64,000 nt of DNA from the NCBI GenBank assembly GCA_039621445.1, contig CP154956.1:17737562-17801561 (forward strand). The letters run 5' to 3'. This stretch comes from Euglena gracilis (taxonomy: Eukaryota > Euglenida > Euglenophyceae > Euglenales). Made by a program: the position numbers and the translations under genes. The notes beneath the pieces are model-generated. The model made no database searches. It saw nothing but the letters and a program-made list of their open reading frames with translations, and was not told where the DNA came from. Shown here in pieces: positions 31,736 to 44,800 of this stretch; positions within the stretch are counted from its first letter, which is position 1; each line of letters opens with the position of its first letter.

Positions 31736-34559
31736 AACCTCCATTACGTGTGTTGTCGGAGGTACAACGAGCAGACCCAGGGAGCGATGTTCATTCCCTC
31801 TCCCCCCCCTTGTCCTTGACCCGGCTGGTCCATGGCACCCCTCCCCCCCGTGCCACCCACGCTTTCCCCATACTTTGGCATGTCAAGGACAGGGGGGATG
31901 TATGCTGCGTGCGGCCCAAAGCCCCAAGCCCTGGGACATATGGAAAGAGAAGCCTGGCCCGGCCGTCTCTCCTGTCCAATGCTGTGCTGTGCTGTGCTAG
32001 GCTGTCCCTGTCCTGTCCTCTCCTGCAACTGGCACCTTTTCTCACATTGCTGCTTGCTTTGAATTCCCTTGGTTTTCTATACCCATTGACACATTGCAAC
32101 CAGGCTGCTGTCGATGCAGGGGCTGTCCGCTGGGTGTGAAACACACAGAAAGCATTGTGCGGACATGTGTGTGGGGCATAACCTTCAGGTGTGTTGGGAA
32201 CAACCGTTTTTTTTTCCTTCACGAATCGTGCCTGTGGCTGTTGTTGAAAAAACAAAGATTGCTCTCATGTGTTCCTTCCCAGAATTCCACTGTCATGGTG
32301 CTTTCTTCGCAATTTTCTTCTATATCATTTTCTGTGATGGAGAGATACCCTTGGCACCTTCCCCCAGTCATGGTTAAGTCCAGTCAGCCAAGGAAACCAG
32401 ATCCTACTAAAACGCTGGTTTTAAAAGTTGGGAGGAGGGGGGTTTACCATCCTAAATCCCAGAAATGGTGTGGTTGCGGACAACCAAGGGTCATCATACA
32501 ACATCTCTGAAAGAGTCAGCAGTTGTCTGCAAACAAAAGAGTTTCAGTCAAGGAATCGCTGGTTGAAATCCAACCCCCAAAAGTCTGGCTTTGGGAAAAA
32601 GATGGTTTTGGAAATTGACAAAAATTTGTCAAAAACGTGACCTTGGACAACGCCTGGTTGCGAAGAAAATGCAAATAAGTGCAGGTGTCGCAGGGCTTTG
32701 TCCAGCAAAACCATCCGGAGCGTCATTGTGTTTTTTTCCCCCAAACTGGGGGTGAATAGGTCGTGTTTTGGTTAACGTCGAGGGTTCATAAGTGGTGTTT
32801 GTTTGTTTGCAGTGGGAGGTTAATCACAGCATTTGTCCTTGTTAGTGATGAGTAAACCTTATCACCCTCTGTCATGCCAAGGAAGCTGTCAGTTCTTGGT
32901 TTTGGTTGACCTGTGAGGGGACAATTTCCAGGGTGGACTTCATCCGGGTTTTCAGCAAAAAAGGAAACACCTTAAATATAACACAGGGTTCCAAGCAGGT
33001 TTTTTTTTTTTTAAGTCTTGGACCCCGGGGGGGGGGAGGGCAGGTGGGTCCGGCCGAGCCCCCCTGGGGGGAGGGGTTCCCCCCGGAGGGGGTGGGATAT
33101 ATTTTCCAAAATTTTTGAAAAGTGCTAGTTTTGGCAATTTTTTTTGCGATTTTTGGACATTTTCTGGGGATCGTGAGTTGGTCGAGAAGGCAAAAATGTT
33201 CTAGAAAACTTTGTTATTCATCGACCCAGCCCAGCCCAGCCCCCTCCAGCCCTGGACTCCCCTCCCCCCCCTATCCCCCCGGGGGAGTCCCCAGCAGCTC
33301 GTTTCCAGTCAACAGCCTTTTTTGCCAGCCAGAGGCTGGACCCCTGGGGGGGGGTCCTTAAGGAAACTCTTGGTGGGGTTTCCTCAAGAAATATTGAAGA
33401 AAACTGGTTCTCTTTCATTTTTGGACGCTTCTGGGACAGAAAGAAAATATTTGTAAAGAAAATATTTGTGGCCAAGATTTTCAACGAATGGCAGTCACAC
33501 CAAGTTACCACCTTTCCCCATGTCCAACCCCCCCATGTCCAACGACCATCCCCCCGGTCGGAGGACACCTTTTCGGAGGTTCAGCCAGATTTTGGCACAA
33601 CGAAGTGCCGGGATTTTGCTGCCCAAAATCGGCCCAAAATGCCATTTTGGGTACTTACTGGGCAAAAATTTGACAAATATAAAATTTTTTCGACGTCAAG
33701 CACCGAAAATAAAAATTTCTGTGGATTTTTTTTACCCTTTTGTCTGATGAGGGATCCCCCGATTGGAGGTCACCTGTTTGGTCAGAACCCTGCGTCCAAC
33801 GAACACCCCCCCCCCTGGTCAGAGGACAGAGATCACCTGTCATTGGAGGAAGAGTAAATGAATTTATGGTAGAGAGCCACAACAAGACGCTGGAAAACTT
33901 TTTAAGAATTGGCCTTCAAATAGGGCCTTGCCCAATAATCACCCCAATTGAGGCATGGGGTTGCCGGTCCATTAAGTGTTAAGTGGATAGTTTGAATTTT
34001 GTATAATTTCAAGTGCAGGGGCTGGCATTTCTCTACCAGTTGCTCCACATGGTTGGAGTAATCCTCATGAGCATTCCCTCTTTCTGCAATTTCGATTTCT
34101 TTGGTTTGTTTTCTCTTGTGTATGATTGCATGCGCGCGTGCGCGTGTGCGTGCGTCTGGGTGTATGCCCGCCGGCGAGTGCATGGCAACCACCCCAGGGA
34201 CCAAGCAGCGATCAATTCTGTTCCCACTTGGCCGAGCTGCTGTATCACTTTGAAAGGACTCTCCTCCTTTCTTTCTTTGCTGACCTTGCGATCGTCGGGC
34301 ACATGAACAGGGGTTTTCTGATGCTGGAGGGGATCCTACCCTGGGGGGGGTCCAGCCAGCCAGCACCCTTTTTTTCTTCTTCAGCCAGCAGCTGCCAGCC
34401 GGGCTGCGGACCCTCCACCCGGGGTTCGACACAAAGGAGGATGTACGGGGTTGAGGAGGGGGGTTTCCCCCTCCCCCCTGGACCGGAGGGGGGTCCGACC
34501 TCCCCTGCCAGGGGGTTGGACCGACTGGGGGGGGGTACCTGGGACCCCCCCCCGTTACT
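31736..34559. other. Intergenic; element remnants, no gene supported
   Basis: GTCCTTGAC-type element (31,796-31,895), left part of a family Q copy (33,000-33,125), the 3' half of a family A copy (33,180-33,365), and a degraded CCAACGACC element (33,515-33,850). The rest appears unique. Confidence 0.45.
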
Positions 34560-34852
34560 CCTCCAAAGGGCAAAAAAATCGGCTTCAAGATATCTTGTTT
34601 GGAGGAGGACACCGTGGCTTCCGGCGGGGAGGGGGATGAGACCTCGGACGGGGAAGTCAATGAGGCCCGTATGGCGGACTGCACATTAAATTCCATTTAT
34701 TCCACCAAAGAGTCTGTAGCCGGCTATGCGTCCAGTTCAGACTTGGAGGAGGGGAGCCCGAGGTCCGAGGGCACGGACCTCAGGGCTGATGAACAGTTGG
34801 AGGTAGGACCTGATCAACCCTGCCCTTTCTGTACCGTGGCATGGCCTGGGTG
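34560..34852 (+). CDS. Candidate exon, acidic, with CPFC motif
   Basis: Open frame KGKKIGFKISCLEEDTVASG onward, rich in Glu, Asp and Ser, ending QPCPFCTVAWPG. Codons look genuine, and A3 is inserted right after CCTGGGTG. Excising A3 puts a TGA directly after PG. Could be a decayed transposon ORF or a gene end; no homologue recognised. Confidence 0.3.
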
Positions 34853-35325
34853 CAGGGGTTTTCTCAAGCCGGAGGGTACCCCATCCCCGGGGGGGGGGTC
34901 CAGCCAGCCAGCAGCTCAAATCCAGCCAGGAGCCCCAATTTGGGCTGGGAGCCCCCCCCCCCCCTGGGGTGTCGAGTGAAATAAAGTTGGGTCCAGCCCA
35001 GCCGGAGGCCGGGCCAGCCGGCCGCAGGCTGGCCAGCCAACTGGGCTGCCAAGCTCACCTATCCCTGCATTTTTTTCCCCTCACCACAGCTTCCTCCCTC
35101 ACAGTCCCCCAGCCTTGGTCTAGCTCCATTTATCAAAAAGTCGAGAAGGCAAAAATGTTTTAGAAAACTTTGTTCTTCATCGACCCAGCCCACCCAGCCC
35201 CCTCCAGCACAGGACCCCCCTCCCCCCTATCCTCGGGGGTGGGGTCCATCCAGCAGCTCATTTCCAGCCAGCAGCTTTTTTTGCCAGCCGGAGGCTGGAC
35301 CCTGGGGTCCTTAAGAAAACCCCTG
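34853..35325. mobile_element. Family A element A3 with exact 8-bp TSD
   Basis: CAGGGGTTTTCTCAAGCCGG to GGTCCTTAAGAAAACCCCTG, a near-perfect inverted repeat. CCTGGGTG at 34,845-34,852 and 35,326-35,333. Confidence 0.92.
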
Positions 35326-35419
35326 CCTGGGTGAACGAACTTCGGCGGCCCAGTGCATAGCGCCAGGCCAGAAAACTTCCCCCCACGATCGGCCAAAGGT
35401 TCGATTTGGGTGGTTTTGG

Positions 35420-36015
35420 GGGCAAAAGGTTATTGGAACCAACTTTTTACCCAGCCCCCCGCCAGGTTTTTTGGGCCTTTTTTTCAGCGTCGTAAAGGAA
35501 TTTTGCCTAAAAAGGGGGTGCCAAGTCACTGAAACCAGCTTTTTTTGCCCCCCCCCCCCCCCGCCAAGTTATTTGGCCTTGGCCACTGCCAGGAGCAAGG
35601 GCCCCGCCAGGTTATTGGTGGTTACAATTCACGATGGAAAGGTGTTTTTTTTTTGGGTCAGACAGTCACCCCTGCTTTGTGATTGACCAGTGGCACCACA
35701 TCACACCCTGCTTTCTTTTTTGGATTTTTCGGGGTCAGGTCTTGAGGTTTTCGCATTTGCCCACACCAACAAAGAAAATAAGCTAAGGTGCGCAATGCGC
35801 CACCTGAGTTTTTGTCATTGCAACTCTTCCAAAAAATTGTCGATCCCCCCCCCGAATGGAAACCCCTGTCCCTGCTGGTAGCGCCCAATACTCCGCCTGG
35901 CAATACCACAGGGGGAATATGCAAGTGGCATAATTTGCATTTTTTTTTCGTTTTTTGCATTGAACATTTTGAGGAATCTTGTTGCATATTCCCCCTGGTA
36001 GCACCCTCCCCAGAG
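35420..36015. repeat. AATAACC repeats and a CCACAGGGGGAATATGCAA hairpin
   Basis: 35,420-35,615 carries GTTATTGGAACC and CCAAGTTATTTGGCC units. 35,908-35,998: CCACAGGGGGAATATGCAA faces TTGCATATTCCCCCTGG. Confidence 0.5.
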
Positions 36016-36159
36016 TGCGAAACCTCGATGAAAATTTGTTCTTATACTCAGCAGAAACCCCCTGCCCCGGTCCCCCAATGGGCTTCCATTTTTATTTGGG
36101 TGGGTTGGTGAAAATCCAAGACCAATCCATATGAGTTACTGGCAACACATCCCTGCAGG

Positions 36160-36384
36160 TAAATTGTTTTGGACACAAAGACAGTTCTTTTCCTGGACGA
36201 GCAAGTGGCTCAATGGGAAAGCCGGCACCAGGCAGGCGGCTCGCTGTCAGCAGGCAGACCCGTGGACCACCAAAGCCCAGCCATATCCACCCTTGTCCAC
36301 CCTCCTCCTCTGTGTATGTTGAGATTCGAGCACTTAGAATCGGCTCACTGTTCAATCAACCCAACCGCGTGTTGCTTGTGGTGA
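36160..36384 (+). other. Weak exon candidate
   Basis: Frame TVLFLDEQVAQWESRHQAGG onward is open for about 70 codons to TGA, without clear splice borders or homologue. Confidence 0.15.
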
Positions 36385-36627
36385 ATGAAACAAAACACCT
36401 TTGCCCCTAAACAGCAGAAAGAAGGCAGAATATATGTGTCGGGGTCTATTTTTTAATGTTACGTTTTAGCTAGCTTTTTTAGATCAAACCATTGCAACCC
36501 CTTTGTTATCAAGGATATTTTTAAATCTCAAAAAAGAACCCCCAAATGGACCTTTGTACCTATTTCTTAAATTTTCACGTTGCTGACGTTTTAATTGACG
36601 TTGACACCGTTTTCGGTTTTTCCAAAT

Positions 36628-36862
<235 letters not shown>

Positions 36863-37350
36863 AAAATTTTTATTGTTAGTCTTAGTGTTATTATTATTCT
36901 CAAAAGTATTTGTATTATTGTCATTAATATTAGTATTGTTGTTGTTGTTATATTTGTCAAAATGTATTGCAGTAGAGGGAAGCCAATCATTTTCTCCCTT
37001 GTTCCAGTGGTCGGATTTTGGTTGCAGATAGCTCTCCATTTATTTATCAGGTGGCAACCTCAACATTCTTCAAGTTTTATTGTGCCTCTGCTGCTTGTGT
37101 TTTCGCCAGCGGGCATCTGCGTGAACCAATCTTTTTTGTGTTATAACTTTGTTTTGGGTGTCGGAACTGGACCGACCCATCAGGGGGGGGGGCGGTTACA
37201 CCACCTCGTCCCCACAGCTGCGTACCTTGCAAGAAGGATGTACCGCCAGCAACTGCCGAGTTTGATCACAAAGGCCGCGGGCAGGGGTTCGCTTGAGCCG
37301 CATGGACCCTGTCCCAGGAGGTCCAGCCATCTTTTCCAGCAACTCCCCCC

Positions 37351-37717
37351 CAGGGTTTGATATAAGGAGGGCGTACATGGTTTAGGTGGGGGGTGTCCCC
37401 CCCCCTTGGCCTGCAGGGGGGGTCCGGACCCCCCCCCCCCACCTACCAGGGGGTCCGGACCGACCCTGCGGGGGTATCCGGGACCCCCTCCAAAAAGGGT
37501 CATTTTTTTCCTCCGGCGCTTTGCGCCGAAAATTTTTTGCATTTTTGGCACATTTTTGCCCAAAAAGTGCCCAAAATGGCACTTTTGGTCGTTTTGGGGG
37601 GGTCAAAAATTTTCGGCCACCCTGACCGCGCACCTGTTTAGGTGGGGGGGGTGTCCCCCCCCCTCCTGGCCCGCAGGGGGGTCCGGACCCCCCCACCTGT
37701 CCTTATATCGAACCCTG
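37351..37717. mobile_element. Family G element G1
   Basis: CAGGGTTTGATATAAGGAGG on the left, CTGTCCTTATATCGAACCCTG in essence (CTTATATCGAACCCTG) on the right; flanks CTCCCCCC and CCCCCCCC. A C-rich target makes the TSD uninformative. Core GGCGCTTTGCGCCGAAAATT. Confidence 0.7.
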
Positions 37718-38312
37718 CCCCCCCCCCAAGCCTTGCCCTCTACAAAGTTGTTGGATTGTTTTTTTTTGCCTCCCCCCCATGCACATACATCTGGGCATCG
37801 AGGTGTCAAGGCAGTGCAAAGTTATCTGGGGGGTTTTGCTGGACTCAACCCCCTCCCCCCGCCCCACCATCCGTGCGAGATTTTTTTTTTGGATATAGGA
37901 AATGGTGTGAAAACTTTGATTGGTTGCCTTTTTTTGGATGCAGGTGCCAGAATAAAATGCACCCATGTAATTGGTACCCTGGTTTTGGGTGAGCATCTCC
38001 TCTGCCAGCCACTGACCCTGCCCCCCCCCCCCCCCCGGGCAGAATGGGATTTCTGGAAGCTTATGGTTGGGGAGACGCCCTCCCCCACCCCTTCCCGGTT
38101 TTCCAGGGGCCGATTTCGAGGTAAGAGACTTCTTTTTGGCACTGCAAGAATTCTCACTTGCAAAGGTGCCAAGTGCCACGGTGGGCAGGCGGGGGCTCCC
38201 AGGTTGGGAATCGATCCCCCCCTGGCATCGTTTTCCATCCTCCGGCCATTGACTCCCCCCCTCCCAACTTTGGAATCCAAAATCGACGCCCAAATGTGGG
38301 TCACTCCATCCC
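37718..38312. other. Intergenic C-rich sequence, no gene supported
   Basis: Several C-runs and GATTTTTTTTTTGGATATAG; long ORFs pass through C-runs and are not credible. Confidence 0.3.
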
Positions 38313-38627
38313 CAGGGCTGCACGGGAATCCCTGCAACCGCGTGGGGGGTCGACCATCCCTCGCCCCCATCCTGGTGGGTGGGGCCCAACCCCCCCCCCC
38401 CCCCCACCATGCCTTCCTGAACTGTATTTCCAGGGGCGCTGATTTTTTTGGGTCAATTTTCCTTCGGCGCCGCAGGAATTTCTTTTGCGCGGGTGCCATG
38501 GTGGGTGGGCGGGCCACCTCCCAGGTGGGGGGGGTTGGACCCCCCAACCCACACAGCCCTGCCGAGCCCCCTCCCCCTCTGCCAGTACCAATGGAGTGTT
38601 CTCCCCCTGCATGCCTTCCTGTGCAGC
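38313..38627. mobile_element. Family C element C3
   Basis: CAGGGCTGCACGGGAATCCC on the left and GCCTTCCTGTGCAGCCC on the right; core CAGGGGCGCTGATTTTTTTG and CTTCGGCGCCGCAGG. Confidence 0.6.
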
Positions 38628-38639
38628 CCCCCCCCCCAC

Positions 38640-38740
38640 CGGAGTCTTCCACGACAGCCCCTGGCGCGGAGCGGTCTCCGCCAGTCGTTCAGCGCGCCTC
38701 TGCCTCCCCAGGCGGCGCTGCGGGCAGGCTTCTGTTTGAG
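38640..38740 (+). other. Candidate upstream exon of SDR copy B
   Basis: G/C-rich frame APGAERSPPVVQRASASPGG resembles PPVVRPAVATPRAG at 14,755-14,800 upstream of copy A. The same relative position argues for a shared 5' exon; borders unresolved. Confidence 0.3.
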
Positions 38741-39049
38741 GCGGGTCGCCCCCCCCCCTACAGCATATTAAGTGAGCGTTGGTTTTGCACAGGGGGAGGG
38801 GAGAGGTCGACCCCCCAGGGGGGAGGGGGTTCAGGGCCACCCCTTCCCTCCGTCCCACCCTCAAACTTCATACCTCCCCCCTGGGGGTGGGTAGGGTGCT
38901 ATGGGCAGGTAGGGGGTTGGGCATTTTCGACCCCCCCCCCCGAAGAGGGGGGTTGGGTTGGATTGGGTTTTGGGGTGGGTCAGGCCACACACAGCACGCT
39001 CCCCGACCAAAAAAAAATGGCCACTTGGAGTTGACGGGGGGGGGGGGGG

Positions 39050-39225
39050 GCTGTGCCTGCTATGAGCAGACACCCCACAGCACAAGGCACCCCAGAGTAC
39101 CCATAGCCCAAGTATAGCACTGCACAGCACCCCATGGCACCCCACAGCACAAAGTACGCCAACGTGCCCGTAGCCCAAGTGTAGCACTCCATCGCACCCC
39201 ATGGCACCCCCTCCCCCCCGGGTGG
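39050..39225. repeat. Short CCCCATGGCACCCC / AGCACCCC repeats
   Basis: Imperfect repeats of CACAGCACCCCATGG, GCCCAAGTATAGCAC and GCACCCCA in the stretch just before SDR copy B. Confidence 0.5.
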
Positions 39226-39274
39226 GTCACGGGACGCCTGGCGGCGGGCGCAGCAGGAGGCGGCGCTCCCGCAG

Positions 39275-39367
39275 TGGCACGCGTTCCTGCAGCCGCGCCG
39301 GCTGGAGAACAAGGTGGCCGTGGTGTGCGGGGCCGGCAACCTGGCCACCGAGGGCTGGGGCATCGGG
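39275..39367 (+). CDS. SDR copy B exon 1 (Gly-rich loop)
   Basis: Encodes WHAFLQPRRLENKVAVVCGA then GNLATEGWGIG, uninterrupted, whereas copy A carries a 2.2-kb intron after LQPR. Third codon positions are almost all G or C. Confidence 0.85.
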
Positions 39368-41831
39368 CCCAGGGGCGGGGGCAGCAATGCGGCTGTGTGC
39401 TGCGTCCCGGGGCCAGGCCTCGTGGGGGGGGAACACTCCGGGGGGGGGGGGGGGCGACCCCCCCCACCAGGCCTGTCCCGCATTTCCGGGGCGCCGATTT
39501 TTAGGTCACAGTTTTCTTTTGGCGCCAAAGGAATTTTCTTTGAGCGGGTGCCATGGTGGATGGGGGGTCGCCCCCCCCCCCGCCTCCCCGATTCCCCTCC
39601 CCGCCAGGAGAAGGTCAAATTTTCCTCTGCGGCGCTTTGCGCCAATTTTTTTTGGGCAAAAAAAGTGCCCAAAATGGTATTTGGAATGGAATTTGGAATG
39701 GAAAATGCAATTCATTTTCTTTCTGTCGTTTTGGAGTATTTTTTTGTGCAAAATAATGACTTTTGTCGTATGCCACTGCTTGGGGGGGGAGGGGGTGTCC
39801 CCACCCAACCCCACTCCATCCTTCATATACAATCATCATTTATGACCCCGCCCCCGGAAGTGAATGAATGGTTTTGATCCTAAAACTCCTTTCCTTGGGG
39901 AGGCGCAGCAAAAAAAACCCACCAAAGTGACCTGGTGCCGATGGCGTCAGAATTTCTGTGACCATTTTTTTCACGTGTATGGTCAATTTTCCCTTGACTC
40001 TAGAGTGGCCAGCCCCCCCCCCCCCATCGGTTTTTTGGTGACCCCCCTGGAGTTGGTAAAAAATTAAGCTTCATGACCGAGGGGGGGGGGTTCAGTCACC
40101 CCCATCCGCACCTGGCTTTATGTTAAGCCTTGATGATGACCTCTAAAATTGCGTTTTTTTTTTGTCTGTGTTTCAATTGCGTTTTGTTGTGTGTTTCAAT
40201 TTTGGCTGCACTTGTCTGTTGTGCCTGTTCTCACAGGAATCTTTGCGAGTTTTTTTTTGTTACAAAAAGAAAGGAAATTGCGACACAATTTATCTGTTTT
40301 TATTGTGCGTTCTTTTTGCTCCCCAGCATTTGCCTTCAAAATATGAGCGTGTGCTGGCATGTCACACGCCCTGAAGCCCTGTGGAATAACAACTCGGAAC
40401 ACTGCCAGCGCAACGCTGTGCATCAATAAGACATGGGCTGTGCACGCACGCGCCTATTGTGAAGGTCATGAGTTAATCATCCGTACTTTGTGTGTGTCAA
40501 TGTCTGTGACGTTCGTTTTGTTGTTGTGTTTCAAGCTTGTTCAAACTGGTGCCATCTTTTTCAACCTCCTTTCCCAGCACTGCAAATGCTCCGCTCTGCT
40601 CCCCTCACCAACCCCCGACCCCTGCCCCCAACCACCACCGCGGTCGCCATGGCTCGCCAGGGCGCCCGGGTGGTGTGCGTGTCCCGCACATACGAGAAGC
40701 TGGAGGGGCTCCAGCGGGTCATCGAGGCAGAGGGCGGAGTGTAGGGTGGCCTCGGTGATGATCCCCTTGGGCGATCCCTGGAGTGTGTGTGTGTGTGTAT
40801 GTGTGTGTGTGTGTGTGTATGGGTGTGTATGGGTGTGCGTGTGCGCGCGGGGTTGCATGCGTGCGTGCGCTTGCACATGCGTATTATGTGTGTTTTGGAG
40901 GATGTGCGCAAGTTCACCTGTTGGCCACTCCTCAATTGGTGCACATTGACGAGAACGACCCCCATATGAAGCATGTCCATCAAATTCATTGACTAACGCA
41001 GTCAGAACCACATTCGAACCAGCTCATAGTTGGGGTTGTGGTCACCCCCCCCCCAGAGTTGTCACCTGACAAGTCAGCTGGCAACAGCCCAGGTGGCAAA
41101 TTCCCGGGGGGAGGGGCCAAGCGGTCCACATGACCAGCTTGCAACTTCCAAAGGGGGGGGGGTGTGGGACACCCATAACCGGCAGAACACTATTCCACAG
41201 AAGGAACGTCCGACGCGGCCCTGGGGGGGAGTGCCTGCTGGTGCAGGGGGACATGACAAAGCCGGACGACGTGCAGCGGCTGGTGATGGAGACCATCGAG
41301 CGGTTCGGGCGGGTGGACACGGTGGTCAACGCGGGCATCTTCTGCAGCAAGTACAACGGGGCCTGGGCGGCCCCCTCACGGGTCGTAATTCCCCAGTGGG
41401 TTCAAATGGTTAAACCCCCTAAAACCAGAAAAAATAAACCATATATTATTTATTTATAAACTAAACTAAATTACATTTAATCAAATCAAATCAAATCAAG
41501 CCAAATCAAATTGTGTGCAGGTGGCGCACCACTGGGTTTTGGCCTCACAGTGGCGCAAATTAATGCCATTTCAACAGCCAGGCAGCGAAGTTTTGTTGGT
41601 ACCCCCCACCTGTTCACCAACCGCTAGGGGAAAACTTTTCTGACAAACCTCTTCCCTCACTGGCGGGGACTGCGGACAGAGAACAGAACCTTTTTGGGGG
41701 GGCCTTCAGGGAAGCAATCAGCAGGTTCAATTGGATTGTCCCCTTTTCACCATCCCCAGAATTTTGACCCCGCATACAGCGTCAGTGGCGCATTTCTGGG
41801 TCATCGACACGACAGCGTGGTGCTGATGGAA

Positions 41832-41863
<32 letters not shown>

Positions 41864-44800
41864 GGGAAACTATCACACCCAAGAACTCCAGGGCCAGAAG
41901 GTCCAGGTCCGCCAGGGAATCGCCATATCCCCAATACCGACCTCTCATGAGAGGGCAGGGCTGTACGGGAATCCCCGAAACCCCATGGGTGGTGGGTGGA
42001 ATGGTCCTGTGGTAGAGGGGGTCCTACCCCCCCCCCCCCCACCAGGGGTTGGACTGTATTTCCGGGGGCGCCGATATTTCGGTCAAAATTTGCCTTCGTC
42101 GCCGAAGGGATTTTCTTTGGGCAGGTGCCATGGTGGGTTGGGGGCCCACCTTCCGGGGTGGAGAGGGGTTGACCCCCCCCCCCAGCCTTCCCGTGCAGCC
42201 CTGCAGGAGGGTTTCCTGTCAGAAAGGAGTTCCTGGTGCCAGTGGCCCGCCACTCCAACGCCGAATACCCGATCGGCTCGGCGGGGCCCAGCGGGCGATG
42301 CGCAAGCTGGACCTCCAGAAGTGGATGCAGTCCATCGACCTCAACCTCCACGCGCAGTTCCTGCTGCTGCACCACTTCGTGCCCCACATGGTGGAGCAGC
42401 GCTCCGGCAACTTCATCTTCGTCAGCACCATCGCCACGGCCGGGCCCACCCCAGGCCGACGATACGGCCCTCGCCACTGGGCATAATCTGGCCCCAAAAC
42501 TGGAGACCGATTGGGGTATGGTCTCCTGGATAGGTATTCCAGCGTGCCGGTCGGATTACTGCCCAGAGGCGTAAAAAACATGCGGCTATCATAAAACTTG
42601 TAAGAAATGAACAGTGTAGGAGGGGTGGAAGACGACCCCAAATGGCATTGCAACATGTTTCCCATGCTTGTGCACAAGTAATGGCACCAAGTTGCGTTTT
42701 TTTGGGGGGGTACAAACCTGCTTCAGATTGCCCTTTCTGATCCCAATTTGTCACCTCACCAATCAGTGAGAACAAGCCTGGGTGACAACTGCTGGGAAGC
42801 CCTGTCGTGGATTTCCAACATGACGCGTCAGCCGATGTTTGCCCCAGGGTCCCAGGGTGGGTGACAACAGGATTGACGACTTTCAAAGTGTCGTTAGGAA
42901 AATCATTTGACAGAACATGTACAGAACTTATTGCCCCCCCCCCTCAAGTCATGGAATGTCGCCCTCGGCAAAAAAACAGTGGCGCAATTTCGACAGACAG
43001 CCACCGCAATCAAATTAAGTTCTGGTCGTTTTTGCTCAAGTGGGTGGCGACACCCCCCCTGGGAGCGACTGATCTAATCAGGAGAGTGACTGAATCAAAG
43101 GCAGCTGACTAGGGCCGAGGGTTTGGAAAGAAATGGTACACTCGGCTCGTTTCTGCTTGTAATCCCCTTTATCCCCTGTTGTTGGATCATTTCCTCTCTT
43201 GGACTTGAGACTGGAAGTGCTCAATTTCGACTTAAACAAACAAGTTTTGGGGAAGCTGGGCATAGATAAAATTGATTTGTAGAAAATCGAATAGTTTGAA
43301 AACCTAAAAAAACTGGGTTGTCAAAAAAAATTGGTCTGTCACCTAATATTTCTGGACTATTTTCAGGAAACAGCCCAAATGTTCCAGACCATTTTCAGAA
43401 ATAGTGACATTTCAATGATACGAAATGCCATTTTTTCGTTGCTTCTCGGGAAGTGCCCTCGTTTCTTCTTTTCCTTTTATTCAACAAACAGCCACTTTTC
43501 CTCGACCATTTTAACCATTTTGCCCCCCAATTTTTCTGGACCCGATTTTCTCTTCGCAATCCCCACCAGTTTGCGAACTCCATTTCAGCCCCACTTGGCA
43601 CGAGGCGGCCCGACTGGGAAGGCAGCGCTGGGGATGGGAACCAGGCAGTGGCTTGCCCCACCCCAGGTGGGCTGGCCGTGGGGGGTTGGGGGCGGCGGCA
43701 GCGCCACCCTACGCTGCCCCAAAAGCAGCGAATTCCGGAGTCAATGACTCATCCGACCGTATGAAGAGGCCAGCTCTTTGAGCTCTTTGGAGGCAGCCTC
43801 TTTCTTCGGCCTGAGAGAAATTTTGTCTTCTGGCTCGTTAGAGATCGCTTAGCTTTGGGGGGGGGGCGAATGGGCTAATGCCCCCCTCCCCCCAGGCTTC
43901 TGCCTGAGGGTTTGCAGTACCCTGGGGGGGGGGCTCGACTGCAGCTAGTCCAAATTTGGCTGATGGAAATCCTTTTGGACACCCCGGGGTCCACTTGGAG
44001 GGCTAACCAGTGGAAGATTTTTTTTCCAGTGACCAGCGAGATGTGCCGAAATTTTCCCATCCCCCAACACCTGCCAAATGTGTCCATTTTTTTTTTTTGC
44101 ATTTTTGGAACAAAATCGGCCCAGAAACAGATTAAAAGCCTCATTTCCACCTCGTCGGAAGTGCCGGAGGAAGTTCTTTCCCAGTTTGGACCCCGGACCC
44201 CCCCCCCCCAGGGGGGAGGGGGTGCCACCAGTGGCTTTTTTCCTGATGGCTAGCAAAATGGCCAGCTGCCCCCCCTTGCCCCAGACACACTGTGTTGTTG
44301 ACCCTCCCCCTCCCCGCGACAACGGCCCGCCTCCGGAACACTTCCTGAGGGTTTTTCATCGAATTACGGTGGCGTGGACCCCCCCCCCCCGGTGTCAACG
44401 GTACATTCCCTGAACATTGGCATGTCTCGGCCAAGGGGGGGGGTAGCCAATGGACCACCCCACCGGGGCCCTTCAGCAAAAGCCTGCCCCCCCCACCCCT
44501 GGAAGTTGTCACCCAGGCACTTGCTGTCTTGTCACGTGACCGCTTCCTCTTCCAATAGGGGGGGGGGGAGGCAGGGTTCGATATAAGGAGGGCGTACGGG
44601 GCTTGGGTGGGGGGTGCCCCCCGGGACCGGAGGGGGGTCTGGACCCCCCCCCCCACCTGCCTCAGACCCACTTGCTGAGGGGGGTCTGGACGAACCCCGA
44701 GGGTGGTACCCGGGAACTCCCCAAAGGCCAAAATTTTCCTTCCGGCACTTTGCCTCGAAAACTTTTTTTAGCATTTTTTTGACAAATCTTTGCCCAAAAA

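Noticed and set aside
37406-39034. 542-codon + strand ORF, the longest in the window
   Set aside because: It runs through elements G1 and C3 and many C-runs, is dominated by Pro/Gly, and has no domain or splice support.
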